Source: Streptomyces sp. NBS 14/10
GTDB taxonomy: Bacteria; Actinomycetota; Actinomycetes; Streptomycetales; Streptomycetaceae
NCBI RefSeq assembly: GCF_002224125.1
Contig: NZ_NCSM01000033.1
Coordinates: 1 to 21,274 of the forward strand
Length of the DNA: 21,274 bases
Direction: 5' to 3'
Below, piece after piece: positions 7,420-14,337 of this stretch. Every line of letters begins with the position of its first letter. Within the stretch, counting starts at the first letter, position 1. Position numbers and translations under genes: made by a program. The notes beneath the pieces were generated by a model that saw only the letters and a list, made by a program, of their open reading frames with translations, ran no database searches and had not been told where the DNA came from.

Positions 7420-7923
7420 TCAGATGCTGGTGGTGAGAATGTCGCCGACGGTGTTGCCAGACGTGCGGATCAGCCCCAGAGCCATGCCGACCAAGCCAGC
7501 CGACGCGCCGAGGAAGACCCCGACCAGTGCGCCACGGATAACCGGCTCTTTGAGATCGGCGCGGCCGGATTTGATCAGCCCCGCGTAGAGAGCGAGCAGA
7601 CACAGACCGGCGATCGCTCCGGACACGCCCACTTTCTCACCGCCGGTCAGCGGCCCTTTGTGCTGCCCTGCCTTGGCAACTGCCCCTGTGGCGCCCTCCA
7701 GTGCGTACTGACCGACCCCATCGCCCAACGCGGCGGCAGCACCGCCCATCACACCCAAGACACCACCGCCCAAGAACAACAGCGCGGCCAACGCGACCCC
7801 GCCAAAAAAATGAACCTTGGGCGTGGGGTCACCGCCTCTCCACCTGCCGACCTGGTAGAAGAGCAGGACCAGGCCCAGGGCGACCGCGCCGATTCCGCCG
7901 AGGCTGGCTCCCGTGTCGGTCAT
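7420..7923 (-). CDS. Small integral membrane protein of the transfer operon
   Basis: This is 167 aa from ATG 7923, 7 nt after the stop of the upstream gene. AGGAG lies about 12 nt before the start, longer than ideal. It has about four hydrophobic segments (near residues 7-25, 40-66, 98-118 and 127-152), rich in Gly and Ala, with a polar loop KAGQHKGPLTGGEK. Small multi-span proteins next to the motor gene are common in actinobacterial conjugation loci and may resemble VirB2/VirB3-like or spread proteins, but I cannot assign a family. It is probably a membrane partner of the TraB-like translocase encoded immediately downstream. Confidence 0.65.
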   Translation of the reverse strand: MTDTGASLGGIGAVALGLVLLFYQVGRWRGGDPTPKVHFFGGVALAALLFLGGGVLGVMGGAAAALGDGVGQYALEGATGAVAKAGQHKGPLTGGEKVGVSGAIAGLCLLALYAGLIKSGRADLKEPVIRGALVGVFLGASAGLVGMALGLIRTSGNTVGDILTTSI

Positions 7924-7930
7924 GGTCAGA

Positions 7931-8803
7931 TCACGCTCCTGTCAGGAAAAGGATCACGGCGCGCCCGATCAGGCGCAGCAGTGCGATGGCGACGGACCAC
8001 GCGACCACGGCCACGATCAGGCGCAGCAGGTAGCCGGTGTACTGGACGCGCCAGAACCGCCCGATGAGCCGGCCGAGGCCCTGCAGCACGGCGCGGATCG
8101 CCTCCATCAGCACGCCGCCGAGTGCACCGCCGAGCGGGGTGACCATGACGAGGCCGAGCACCAGGAAGGCCATCAGCGGCCAGCCCAGCAGGGCCAGCGG
8201 TCCGCCCTCCGCCAGGGAGCGCGCCATGGCCTCGGCGAGGCTGTTGTCGCCCCACGTCACCAAGGTCGCGATCAGGATCCCGGGGATGTTGTATTTCAGG
8301 CGCATCCAGCGGATGTCCAGGCCGCGCCTTTGGGCCGCAGCCTGGGGGTTGGGCAGGTGGGCGGCCATGGTCTCGCCGATGGTGACGCCGATCTCCTGCC
8401 CGATCTCGTGTGCAGTGTGCAGCATGTGGCCGGGCGCGTCCGGAGTCTGCACCCACTCGTTGCGGTCCGCGTCCCATTGCCACTGCGGGTGGCCGGCTGC
8501 GTGGCCGGGGTCGGCGTCTACGCCTCCGGGCGCGCCTGGCGGGGGCGTTGTGGGGGGCGGAGGGGCTGGTGGAGATGGGGGGCCGGGCGGCTGTGCGGGA
8601 AGCTGCCACCACTCCAGATCTGGCCCTGCTCCTGGTCCTGGGGCGTCGGCGCCGGGGGCGGGAGGGGCGTTGCTTTCCCCGGGTGTCGCCTCGGGCGGGG
8701 GCTGTTCCGTGCGCGGGGCGGGCACTTCCGGCGGCAGCGGCTGGCGTACCGGGTCCGATTCCGGATCCGGCTCCGGGCCGCTGTCTATCTCCCCGTTCCT
8801 CAC
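7931..8803 (-). CDS. Pro-rich membrane protein of the transfer operon
   Basis: This is 290 aa from GTG 8803, with GAAAGG about 8 nt upstream. The N-terminal 105 residues are acidic and extremely Pro/Gly-rich (PPAPPPPTTPPPGAPGG), likely disordered. A WQWDADRNEWVQ motif (about 107-119) resembles the short Trp-rich repeats seen at the ends of linkers in actinobacterial membrane proteins. The C-terminal half has about four hydrophobic segments (near 170-188, 200-225, 228-245 and 255-287). The gene sits 18 nt after the VirD4-like gene and 7 nt before the next. Role unknown; the context suggests a scaffold or channel part. A long alternative frame over nearly the same bases is a shadow. Confidence 0.6.
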   Translation of the reverse strand: MRNGEIDSGPEPDPESDPVRQPLPPEVPAPRTEQPPPEATPGESNAPPAPGADAPGPGAGPDLEWWQLPAQPPGPPSPPAPPPPTTPPPGAPGGVDADPGHAAGHPQWQWDADRNEWVQTPDAPGHMLHTAHEIGQEIGVTIGETMAAHLPNPQAAAQRRGLDIRWMRLKYNIPGILIATLVTWGDNSLAEAMARSLAEGGPLALLGWPLMAFLVLGLVMVTPLGGALGGVLMEAIRAVLQGLGRLIGRFWRVQYTGYLLRLIVAVVAWSVAIALLRLIGRAVILFLTGA

Positions 8804-8821
8804 GACCGCGCCTTTCTACCG

Positions 8822-10972
8822 TCAATCGGTGATCTTGACCAGGATCGGCGGTGTCCGCTCTCCGCTGACGCTCGTCAGCGACACCACGGCATGACCCACC
8901 GGAACCTCGTTCGCCAGATCGCTCGCGGACCAGCGCTGGCGCTGCTCTCGCTTCACGGTGACGCTCTCGCGGGTCACCGCTTTGCCGGTGGTCAGGCGCC
9001 GCAGTCCATGCATGGCTCGGGCCAACGGCTCGTCTGCACGGATCTCATGAGCGGTCACCGTGCGCGTCTCCACCCACTCCACGCCCCACGCCTCCGCGAA
9101 ATGCGCGCCGTCCCACGGCGTCACGCCGGAGCACACCGCCCGGCAGCCCACCATGCCCAGCAGGGGGCCGCGTAGCGGCTCGGGAACGTCGGCGAGGGCG
9201 GGCAGGGCGAGCATCACACCCGCGTGCGCGGAGCGGAGACGCTGGAGGCTGCGCAGGGACTGCGGAGTGACCACCTGCGCGGCGTCGTCCAGCACCAGGA
9301 ACGCGAAACGGGTCTGGTCGCGGCGGGCGGTGGCGCACTGGGCGAACTGCGCAAGCACCAGGCGCGCGATGATGCGCGACGCCTCCGCGTGCCCTCGCTC
9401 CGGCAGGTCCACCCGGATACGCAGGGGGTGTTCGAGCGCCTGGAGCGAGAAGGGGCGGTACGGCGGCTCCTCCCCGGTCCCGGGGGCGGCCCCGAGGGTC
9501 GGGGGCGCCTCGGAGGTGAAGAACCCGGCGAACGCCGGCCGGTCGAGAAGAGCGATGCGCTCGGCCAACAGCGCGGCGACGCCCGCGGGCTGCGCGGCCT
9601 GCCGCTCGTACGACTCCAGATCCCGGACCTGAACGTCGAGCCCGACATCGAGGAGCTGGACGCGGAGAGCGTCGAGCTGCGGACGCGAGCCGTCCAGCAG
9701 GTCCCTTAGATCCCGCAGGGTGGGAAACCCGCCGTAGGCCGCGTGGTAGGGGCCGAGGAGCTGCGCGAGCACGGTGGCCGCCCGCCGGCTGTCGCCCCCG
9801 GGCAGGATGGTGACCTCATCACCCACCAGTGCCTCCGCGACCATCCCCGCCGCCTCGTCCGGGTCGACGGCGCCGCCGTAGAGGTCCAGGCCGTGCGACG
9901 AGTCCGGGCGGCCGGGGCGGATCACCACGTCGAAAGCGCCGTCCGGGGACAGTCCGGTGTCCGCGGCGGTGACGCTGATGACGGCTGCCTGACCGGCCAG
10001 GGCCTGAAGACACAGAGACTCCACCACGGGGCGCACCAGCCGGGCCGCGACGACCGCGGGAGGCCCGACGGCAAGCGCGGACGTGCCCAACAGGCCGGGG
10101 TCGACGGCGACGCCGACACCCCGGTACTCGTAGGGGTTTCGCTCACTCGTGGCGGCAATGCCGATGCGGACCTGGCCCAGCGTGAGGTCATGGTGAGCGG
10201 TGCGGGCCGGTAGGTCGCGGGCGCCGGAGCCGTGGGGCCACGCAGCCGCGCCGTGCTCCCGCACAGCCAGCCCGAACTCAATCAGCCCCTCGCGGCGGCC
10301 CTGGACCGCCGTCCACACCCGCGCGATCCGGGCATAGTCAACATCGGTCATCCTCCCCGCCCGCAGCTCGCCCGCGAGCCGGTCAGCTGCCTCGCTGGCG
10401 CCGCCGGCCCGCAGCTCGGGCCACTCGGCCGGATCCTGGTCGGGTGAGGGCATGGGCTGGTGACGGGGGCGGGGCGGGGTGCCGGGGGGCTGGCCGCGCC
10501 GCCGGGCCCATGCGATCATCCGGCGAGCGGCCTCCAGCCACCGGCCGAGCCGCGCGAAAAACAGATAGACCGCGCCCATGACCAGGTACGTATAGACCTT
10601 CGCGAAGAAAATCCACACCTCGCTGCCGTACTGGGAGCGGGGGACGATCGCGAGGTACGGCCACTGCCAGTACCACCCCAGGTACCCGTTCGACAGCAGG
10701 CCCCACGTGATCCACGCGCCGAAGCCCGTCGCCACTGCGCCGGCCGCGATCTGGCGGGTGGGCACCCGGTCCAAGTCCTCCGGCTCACGTGGCACATGCC
10801 CGCACCGCCAGATGCCCGGCTCGGCCGGGGGGCGGGGTATCCGTAGCCACGCGAGCAGCGGTGGCCCCTCGGGTGGCGGAGTCGGCTTGGCCGGCGCCGG
10901 GACACTCGGCAGCGGCCGAGGGGCCGCGGCCTCCCCCGCCGGGTGCTCTGGCTGTGCTCCCCGCCCCTCCAC
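8822..10972 (-). CDS. VirD4-like membrane protein with inactivated Walker A motif
   Basis: This is 716 aa from GTG 10972, preceded by GGGGAGAGGC. A Pro-rich N-terminus is followed by two transmembrane segments (about 75-95 and 118-142) and a large cytoplasmic part. It matches, from memory, a Streptomyces family annotated as ATP-binding type IV conjugative transfer protein, where GTSAL-VGPPGSGKT-RLVRPVVES is typical. Here the segment reads GTSALAVGPPAVVAARLVRPVVES (about 296-319): the spacing is unchanged but GSGKT is replaced by AVVAA, so the lysine is gone. A Walker B-like stretch with two Asp remains (RFAFLVLDDA, 555-564). ATP hydrolysis is therefore unlikely; a structural, docking or DNA-binding role beside the active TraB-like ATPase is more plausible. 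First gene of the transfer operon. Confidence 0.65.
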   Translation of the reverse strand: MEGRGAQPEHPAGEAAAPRPLPSVPAPAKPTPPPEGPPLLAWLRIPRPPAEPGIWRCGHVPREPEDLDRVPTRQIAAGAVATGFGAWITWGLLSNGYLGWYWQWPYLAIVPRSQYGSEVWIFFAKVYTYLVMGAVYLFFARLGRWLEAARRMIAWARRRGQPPGTPPRPRHQPMPSPDQDPAEWPELRAGGASEAADRLAGELRAGRMTDVDYARIARVWTAVQGRREGLIEFGLAVREHGAAAWPHGSGARDLPARTAHHDLTLGQVRIGIAATSERNPYEYRGVGVAVDPGLLGTSALAVGPPAVVAARLVRPVVESLCLQALAGQAAVISVTAADTGLSPDGAFDVVIRPGRPDSSHGLDLYGGAVDPDEAAGMVAEALVGDEVTILPGGDSRRAATVLAQLLGPYHAAYGGFPTLRDLRDLLDGSRPQLDALRVQLLDVGLDVQVRDLESYERQAAQPAGVAALLAERIALLDRPAFAGFFTSEAPPTLGAAPGTGEEPPYRPFSLQALEHPLRIRVDLPERGHAEASRIIARLVLAQFAQCATARRDQTRFAFLVLDDAAQVVTPQSLRSLQRLRSAHAGVMLALPALADVPEPLRGPLLGMVGCRAVCSGVTPWDGAHFAEAWGVEWVETRTVTAHEIRADEPLARAMHGLRRLTTGKAVTRESVTVKREQRQRWSASDLANEVPVGHAVVSLTSVSGERTPPILVKITD

Positions 10973-11053
10973 GCCTCTCCCCTTGGCCTGATCCGCGCGT
11001 CACTTGGTGCCGCCAACTTACCCGCAGGATCAGCCAAAAGGCGCTTTGACCTG
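10973..11053 (-). promoter_or_regulatory. Probable promoter region of the transfer operon
   Basis: This 81-bp stretch lies between the CACTG array and GTG 10972. On the minus strand, TAAGTT (11020-11015) fits a -10 box, but no convincing -35 lies 16-18 bp before it. An inverted pair CTGATCC (10988-10994) and GGATCAG (11027-11033) flanks the possible -10 and could be an operator. The CACTG units lie just upstream. Confidence 0.4.
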
Positions 11054-11139
11054 CACTGATGCCACTGTCCCCACTGAACGTCAGTGGGGACAGTGGCATC
11101 AGTTCTGGCAGTAATTCCTGTGCTTCAGTGGCGTCAGTA
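11054..11139. repeat. CACTG array with 47-bp palindrome, between partition and transfer operons
   Basis: CACTG occurs at 11054, 11063 and 11072 (9-bp steps). CAGTG then occurs at 11082 and 11091, with one-mismatch copies at 11100 (CAGTT), 11109 (CAGTA) and 11118 (CTGTG), all at 9-bp steps. Further copies at 11126 and 11135 (CAGTA) are again 9 bp apart. A perfect inverted repeat has 22-bp arms (11056-11077 and 11081-11102). The last unit overlaps the end of the ribbon-helix-helix gene. This is the longest of the four arrays and the best centromere candidate. Confidence 0.8.
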
Positions 11140-11472
11140 GTTCAATTCCTTCGCTCGGCCGAGGCTGCGCAGCACCGCATGGCGTAGCCGCTTCTGGATC
11201 TCCGGATCGCTAAGGGGATCATCATCCGGCTCGCCCTCTGTCAGCAGCACGAGCAAGATCCGCAGCAGCGCGGCCATGGGTACCGCGCTCACGTCGGCGT
11301 CGACCGCCGCCTCCGCGCACCACCGTTTCACCGCCCGGTTCATCGCCGGAGGCAGGTCGAGCGTGGTCCTGATCGGGTCGGTACGGACCGGGCGCGCCGC
11401 TCCTCGAGTACGGGCCCGGGTCTTGCCTCCCGTCTCCGTCGCGTCCGCGTACGGGTCGCGTCGTGGGCTCAC
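11134..11472 (-). CDS. Ribbon-helix-helix ParB-type partition partner
   Basis: This is 112 aa from GTG 11472, overlapping the parA stop (GTGA), so the two are translationally coupled. The N-terminal 30 residues are basic and flexible. Residues 34-75 fit a ribbon-helix-helix fold: a strand IRTTLDL, helix PPAMNRAVKRWCAEAA, then helix VPMAALLRILLVLL. The acidic C-terminal part (GEPDDDPLSDPEIQKRLRHAV) may contact ParA or oligomerise. Small ribbon-helix-helix proteins beside ParA (ParG, Omega and similar) bind short repeats in tandem, serve as the centromere-binding protein and repress their own promoter. The CACTG units spaced by 9 bp, found at this gene's 3' end and in the parA promoter, are natural candidate sites. 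The fold is inferred from the sequence pattern. Confidence 0.65.
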   Translation of the reverse strand: MSPRRDPYADATETGGKTRARTRGAARPVRTDPIRTTLDLPPAMNRAVKRWCAEAAVDADVSAVPMAALLRILLVLLTEGEPDDDPLSDPEIQKRLRHAVLRSLGRAKELNY

Positions 11473-12170
11473 GGGGCGTCCTCCGTCGTGCTGTTGCTGT
11501 AGGGACGGGCCAGCAGCTCACGGGCCGCGCGCTCGTACGGCGTCCCTATCGCGCGTACCCGCTGGTTCCCAATCTGCCGGTAGTGGTCGTGGTGTTTGAT
11601 CTGCGCGTTCAAGGTCGGGATGCCTTTCGCGGCCATGGCGCGGCGTACGTCGGCGTCCGGGCCGGTCCGCGTGGCGCGTGACGTGTTGGTTCGGGTGAGC
11701 AGCACGACGACGTCAGCGCGCGGCCGGCCGTAGTGCTCCCGCATGTCCTGGACGTCCTCCAGGTACTCCGCGAGCCGGACCTTGTCGCCGTGCGAGGGGC
11801 GGAACATCCTGGTGACCTCGACCACGCTCGGCGCGATCGGCATGATCCAGCGGTCCGCCCACAGCATCGCCGACCGCGCGATAGCGGCGTGATCCTCGAT
11901 CTGCGGCACGTCGACCAGGAGCGCACCGCGACCACGCTCCAGCTCGGGCAGCGTCTTGTCCAGGGTGCGCGAGACCTTCGACACCACGGGGTATGGCAGG
12001 CCGCCGGCCTCTTCGTCCCAGGTCTGGCAGGTCTGGCCCCGGTCGGCATCGGCCACCAGTGGCGCCACGCCCGCGTCCAGCAGGGCCTGTGCCAGGAAGA
12101 TCGCCGACGTGGACTTGCCGACGCCGGGCTTCACGCTGATCAGGGCCCAGCGATGAATGGTGGAGTCCAT
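11469..12170 (-). CDS. parA: ParA-family partition ATPase
   Basis: This is 233 aa from ATG 12170. The frame is open further, but upstream residues do not look ParA-like. The deviant Walker A reads KPGVGKST (14-21), with the signature lysine of ParA/MinD proteins. An ADADRGQT segment (40-47) and Walker B LLVDVPQ (84-90) follow. It lacks a long N-terminal DNA-binding domain, so it is a small type Ib ParA, which usually pairs with a ribbon-helix-helix protein. No ribosome binding site is seen. TACGCT (12183-12178) 7 nt before the ATG resembles a -10 box, suggesting a leaderless message. Three phased CACTG-like units cover this promoter, so repression by the partner is likely. ParA would position plasmid copies in the mycelium. 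Confidence 0.8.
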   Translation of the reverse strand: MDSTIHRWALISVKPGVGKSTSAIFLAQALLDAGVAPLVADADRGQTCQTWDEEAGGLPYPVVSKVSRTLDKTLPELERGRGALLVDVPQIEDHAAIARSAMLWADRWIMPIAPSVVEVTRMFRPSHGDKVRLAEYLEDVQDMREHYGRPRADVVVLLTRTNTSRATRTGPDADVRRAMAAKGIPTLNAQIKHHDHYRQIGNQRVRAIGTPYERAARELLARPYSNSTTEDAP

Positions 12171-12177
12171 GTCCAGG

Positions 12178-12206
12178 AGCGTACTGCGGCCACTGCTCGC
12201 ACTGAA
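12178..12206 (-). promoter_or_regulatory. parA promoter with phased CACTG operator
   Basis: On the minus strand, TACGCT (12183-12178) is a candidate -10 and TTCAGT (12206-12201) a weak -35 with 17-bp spacing. TACTG (12182), CACTG (12191) and CACTG (12200) sit at 9-bp steps exactly over the spacer. A protein bound there would block RNA polymerase. This is the arrangement expected of an autoregulated parAB operon. Confidence 0.5.
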
Positions 12207-12259
12207 GCAGGGGCGAGCAGGTGGCGACCATGACCGCCGATAAGCGTGCTCGCCCCTGC
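12207..12259. repeat. Inverted repeat upstream of parA promoter
   Basis: Perfect 13-bp arms (GCAGGGGCGAGCA at 12207-12219 and its complement at 12247-12259) are separated by 27 bp. It lies between the parA promoter and the terminator of the preceding operon. It may be a regulatory site or a secondary terminator stem. Confidence 0.55.
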
Positions 12260-12261
12260 CA

Positions 12262-12308
12262 TAAAAACGCTGGGCCGTGAATTCCGATTCGGAATTCACG
12301 GCCCAGCG
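12262..12308 (-). terminator. Intrinsic terminator of the spread operon
   Basis: Perfect 20-bp arms (12268-12287 and 12289-12308) around a single central base form a very stable hairpin just after the stop at 12318. On the minus strand the stem is followed directly by TTTTTAT (12267-12261). This is a textbook Rho-independent terminator and ends transcription before parA. Confidence 0.85.
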
Positions 12309-12317
12309 ATAAACGGA

Positions 12318-13451
12318 TTAGTTCGCCGAGGCGAGCAGCCTCACATGCTTATGCACAGTGGACGGCGAGCGGTCAGCGAATACGGCAATCCGGCGCTGCA
12401 CCCATCCCTTGCTGTGACCGTAGCGAATACGTGCCATGGCCTGAGAGTCAGTGATGAGATGCGGCGGTTGTCCAGGGGCGCAGTCCTGCGGGAGATCGGG
12501 CAGTTCCCAGTCCGCCACCCGCTCCGGCTCTCGCTCCGGCTCCTCGATGCGGGCGGTAACGGCCGGGCGCGCACCCTGAGCAGCGGATACCGGCGCAGCC
12601 GGGCGGCGCTCCGGCTCCGGCCTCGGGGCCAGGGCGGGAGCAGGGGCGGGGGCGGGGCGCTGCTCCTGGACGCGGGGGACGACGACAGGGCGCTGCTCCT
12701 GGTGCGCGGGCAGCTCGTTGCGTGCGGCCGGGGCCGGGCGCTGCTCCGCGGCTACCGGAGCAGGAGCGACAGAGGCGGGACGCTGCTGCTCAGACGCAAC
12801 GGCCAGCCGCCGCATCTCCAGTTCATGCTCGCGCTCCTCGCGTCGCCGAGCTGCCGCGCGCTGCTCCTCGCGCTCCTCCCTCTCCTCGACCGCCCGACGC
12901 TCGCGTTCCCTCTTCTCCTCAGCCTCCCGACGCTCACGTTCCTTGGCCGCCCGACGCTCGCGCTCCTCGCGCTCCACGGTCAGACGGCGGCGCGCCCGAG
13001 CGTCCGCGATCTGTCGGGCCAAGCGGCGCCGGTATGCCGGTCCGGCCTCGGCCGCGAGGATCAGCAGCAGCGGCGGAATCAAGTGCAGCGCAACGCCGGT
13101 CGGGTCGTGCCGCTCAACGCTGCCCCAGATGTTGAGGAACACGCTGGCCGCGCCAGTCGCCGCGCGCAGTAGCCACGCTGCCAGCCCGCCGCCTGAGCCG
13201 ACCGTCCCCAGGAGTGCGTCGACTCGGAGCGAGATCACAAACGACATGTCCACCACGATGGGCAGCACGGGCGCGGAGTACTGCCACTTGCCGGGCGGGG
13301 TGTGATCAGCGACGAACGGCGTAGCGGTCAGCATGCTGTAGAGGATCATTCCGGCCGCGATCACCCACGTGCCAGTGCTGATCAGCCGTCCCGTGGACTC
13401 CACTCGCCGCTCAAGTTCGGCCAGTTCATGCGCGGTCATCTCTCGCGCCAT
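12318..13451 (-). CDS. DUF2637-type membrane protein with coiled coil and C-terminal helix-turn-helix
   Basis: This is 377 aa from ATG 13451, with AGGAG 6 nt upstream. Residues 1-140 hold about four hydrophobic segments and resemble the DUF2637 membrane domain common on Streptomyces plasmids and integrative elements (a signature region PIVVDMSFVISLRVDALLG near 65-83). Residues 140-215 are a charged Arg/Glu coiled coil. Residues 218-305 contain repeated EQRPA-like units in a Pro/Ala linker. Residues 335-375 form a helix-turn-helix (RIRYGHSKGWVQRRIAVFADRSPSTVHKHVRLL). The whole would tether a DNA-binding head to the membrane. Related proteins sit in spread (Spd) regions, so a role in intramycelial plasmid spread is likely. 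It is the last gene of its operon, followed by a strong terminator. Confidence 0.7.
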   Translation of the reverse strand: MAREMTAHELAELERRVESTGRLISTGTWVIAAGMILYSMLTATPFVADHTPPGKWQYSAPVLPIVVDMSFVISLRVDALLGTVGSGGGLAAWLLRAATGAASVFLNIWGSVERHDPTGVALHLIPPLLLILAAEAGPAYRRRLARQIADARARRRLTVEREERERRAAKERERREAEEKRERERRAVEEREEREEQRAAARRREEREHELEMRRLAVASEQQRPASVAPAPVAAEQRPAPAARNELPAHQEQRPVVVPRVQEQRPAPAPAPALAPRPEPERRPAAPVSAAQGARPAVTARIEEPEREPERVADWELPDLPQDCAPGQPPHLITDSQAMARIRYGHSKGWVQRRIAVFADRSPSTVHKHVRLLASAN

Positions 13452-13528
13452 CTCAACTCCTGTTCTCTCGTACAAGGGCCGGGCCCACACCGCACGGCGC
13501 GGGCCCGGCCGGTAGGTCACGCGGTCGG

Positions 13529-13747
13529 CTAGGCCCCGGACTGGCCGGGGCGCAGCACCTCAACCGATGCGGCCTCGCCGCACTTGGTCCACTCGCCGAG
13601 CAGGCGATATCCGGCGTCGAAGAGCGCGGCAGTGCGACCGCCGACCCCGACCTTGACGACAGTTTCCGTCTCGGCGATCCAGGCGCCGTTCGCGTCCAGA
13701 TCGATCACGCGAACGGTGGGGCCGAAGTCGTAGGCGACGGTGATCAC
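13529..13747 (-). CDS. Small conserved hypothetical protein
   Basis: This is 72 aa from GTG 13747, with GGAGG 5 nt upstream; it overlaps the preceding stop as GTGA. It looks like a compact beta-rich domain (VITVAYDFGPTVRVIDLD, then AWIAETETVVKVGVGG) ending in GEWTKCGEAASVEVLR. I recognise similar short proteins from Streptomyces plasmid clusters but know no function. No membrane segment or metal site is visible; the single Cys is not part of a motif. Confidence 0.65.
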   Translation of the reverse strand: MITVAYDFGPTVRVIDLDANGAWIAETETVVKVGVGGRTAALFDAGYRLLGEWTKCGEAASVEVLRPGQSGA

Positions 13748-13878
13748 TTGCGCCTCCCTCCGCGGATCGTCTGGAGTACCGGGCGGAGGGGCGGCGGGCA
13801 CGGCGCCGGCGGTCCGGGGTCTGGCGGGTTGGTCGCCCCCGGGTCACGGGCGGGCAGTGCGGGCTTCTGGTCAGCCAT
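13744..13878 (-). CDS. 44-aa Pro-rich peptide in the spread operon
   Basis: A short open frame runs from ATG 13878, with GGGGAGAG just upstream, to a TGA that overlaps the next GTG. It starts MADQKPALPARDPGA and is dominated by Pro, Gly and Arg. Good ribosome binding site, stop/start coupling and tight packing with both neighbours support translation. Its role may be mainly to couple translation of the next gene. No homology is recognised. Confidence 0.5.
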   Translation of the reverse strand: MADQKPALPARDPGATNPPDPGPPAPCPPPLRPVLQTIRGGRRK

Positions 13879-13887
13879 CTCTCCCCC

Positions 13888-14337
13888 TCAGCCGTTGTTG
13901 CCGCAGGTCAGGCAGGTGTACCGGCCGTTGAGCGTCGAGACGCCCTGGCCGCAGTTGCTGCAAAACCCGGAGCCGATCTCGCTCTCCGCCACGGCCGGGG
14001 CGGTCTCGCGCGCCGCCCGGCCGGTGTCGAACGTGGCGCCGCATCCCGGCTTGGCGCACACGTACCGGCCGCCGCCCTCGTGGATCATCGGGCGCCCGCA
14101 GTGCGTCATGTCTCCGCAGTGCGGCAGGACACCGGCCGCGATGGCGCCGATGGCGGCCTGGACGGACCGCGCGAACGCAGCGGTCGCCTCCGGCTCGTCC
14201 TCGTACCCGCGGTCGTTGTCGTCGTCCTCCTCGCGCTTCACCACATCGAGCAAACCCGCGTAGGGCGGCGGGGGTGACGTGGGCAGAGCAGGGGGCGTCG
14301 GTGTGCCGAAGCAGATCGGCAGGGCGGTGGCGTTCAT
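13888..14337 (-). CDS. Double zinc-ribbon protein
   Basis: This is 149 aa from ATG 14337, which overlaps the upstream stop as ATGA. The N-terminal 60 residues are Pro-rich then acidic (KREEDDDNDRGYEDE). A helix (ATAAFARSVQAAIGAIAAG) follows. Two Cys clusters come next: HC, HCG, C and GC within residues 72-102 (THCGRPM, YVCAKPGCG), then FCSNCG and YTCLTCG in the last 26 residues. The last four Cys form a classic rubredoxin-like zinc ribbon. Such proteins often bind nucleic acid or act as adapters. The gene sits among spread genes with no further clue to partner or substrate. Confidence 0.65.
   Translation of the reverse strand: MNATALPICFGTPTPPALPTSPPPPYAGLLDVVKREEDDDNDRGYEDEPEATAAFARSVQAAIGAIAAGVLPHCGDMTHCGRPMIHEGGGRYVCAKPGCGATFDTGRAARETAPAVAESEIGSGFCSNCGQGVSTLNGRYTCLTCGNNG

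Noticed and set aside
7926..8825. Long open frame on the minus strand overlapping the 290-aa Pro-rich membrane protein
   Set aside because: Its protein is Arg/Pro-rich without domains, while the other frame has clear membrane segments, a ribosome binding site and correct spacing to its neighbours.
7913..9175. 420-codon plus-strand open frame across two transfer genes
   Set aside because: It spans the junction of two well-supported minus-strand genes and encodes His/Gln/Arg-rich sequence typical of shadow frames.
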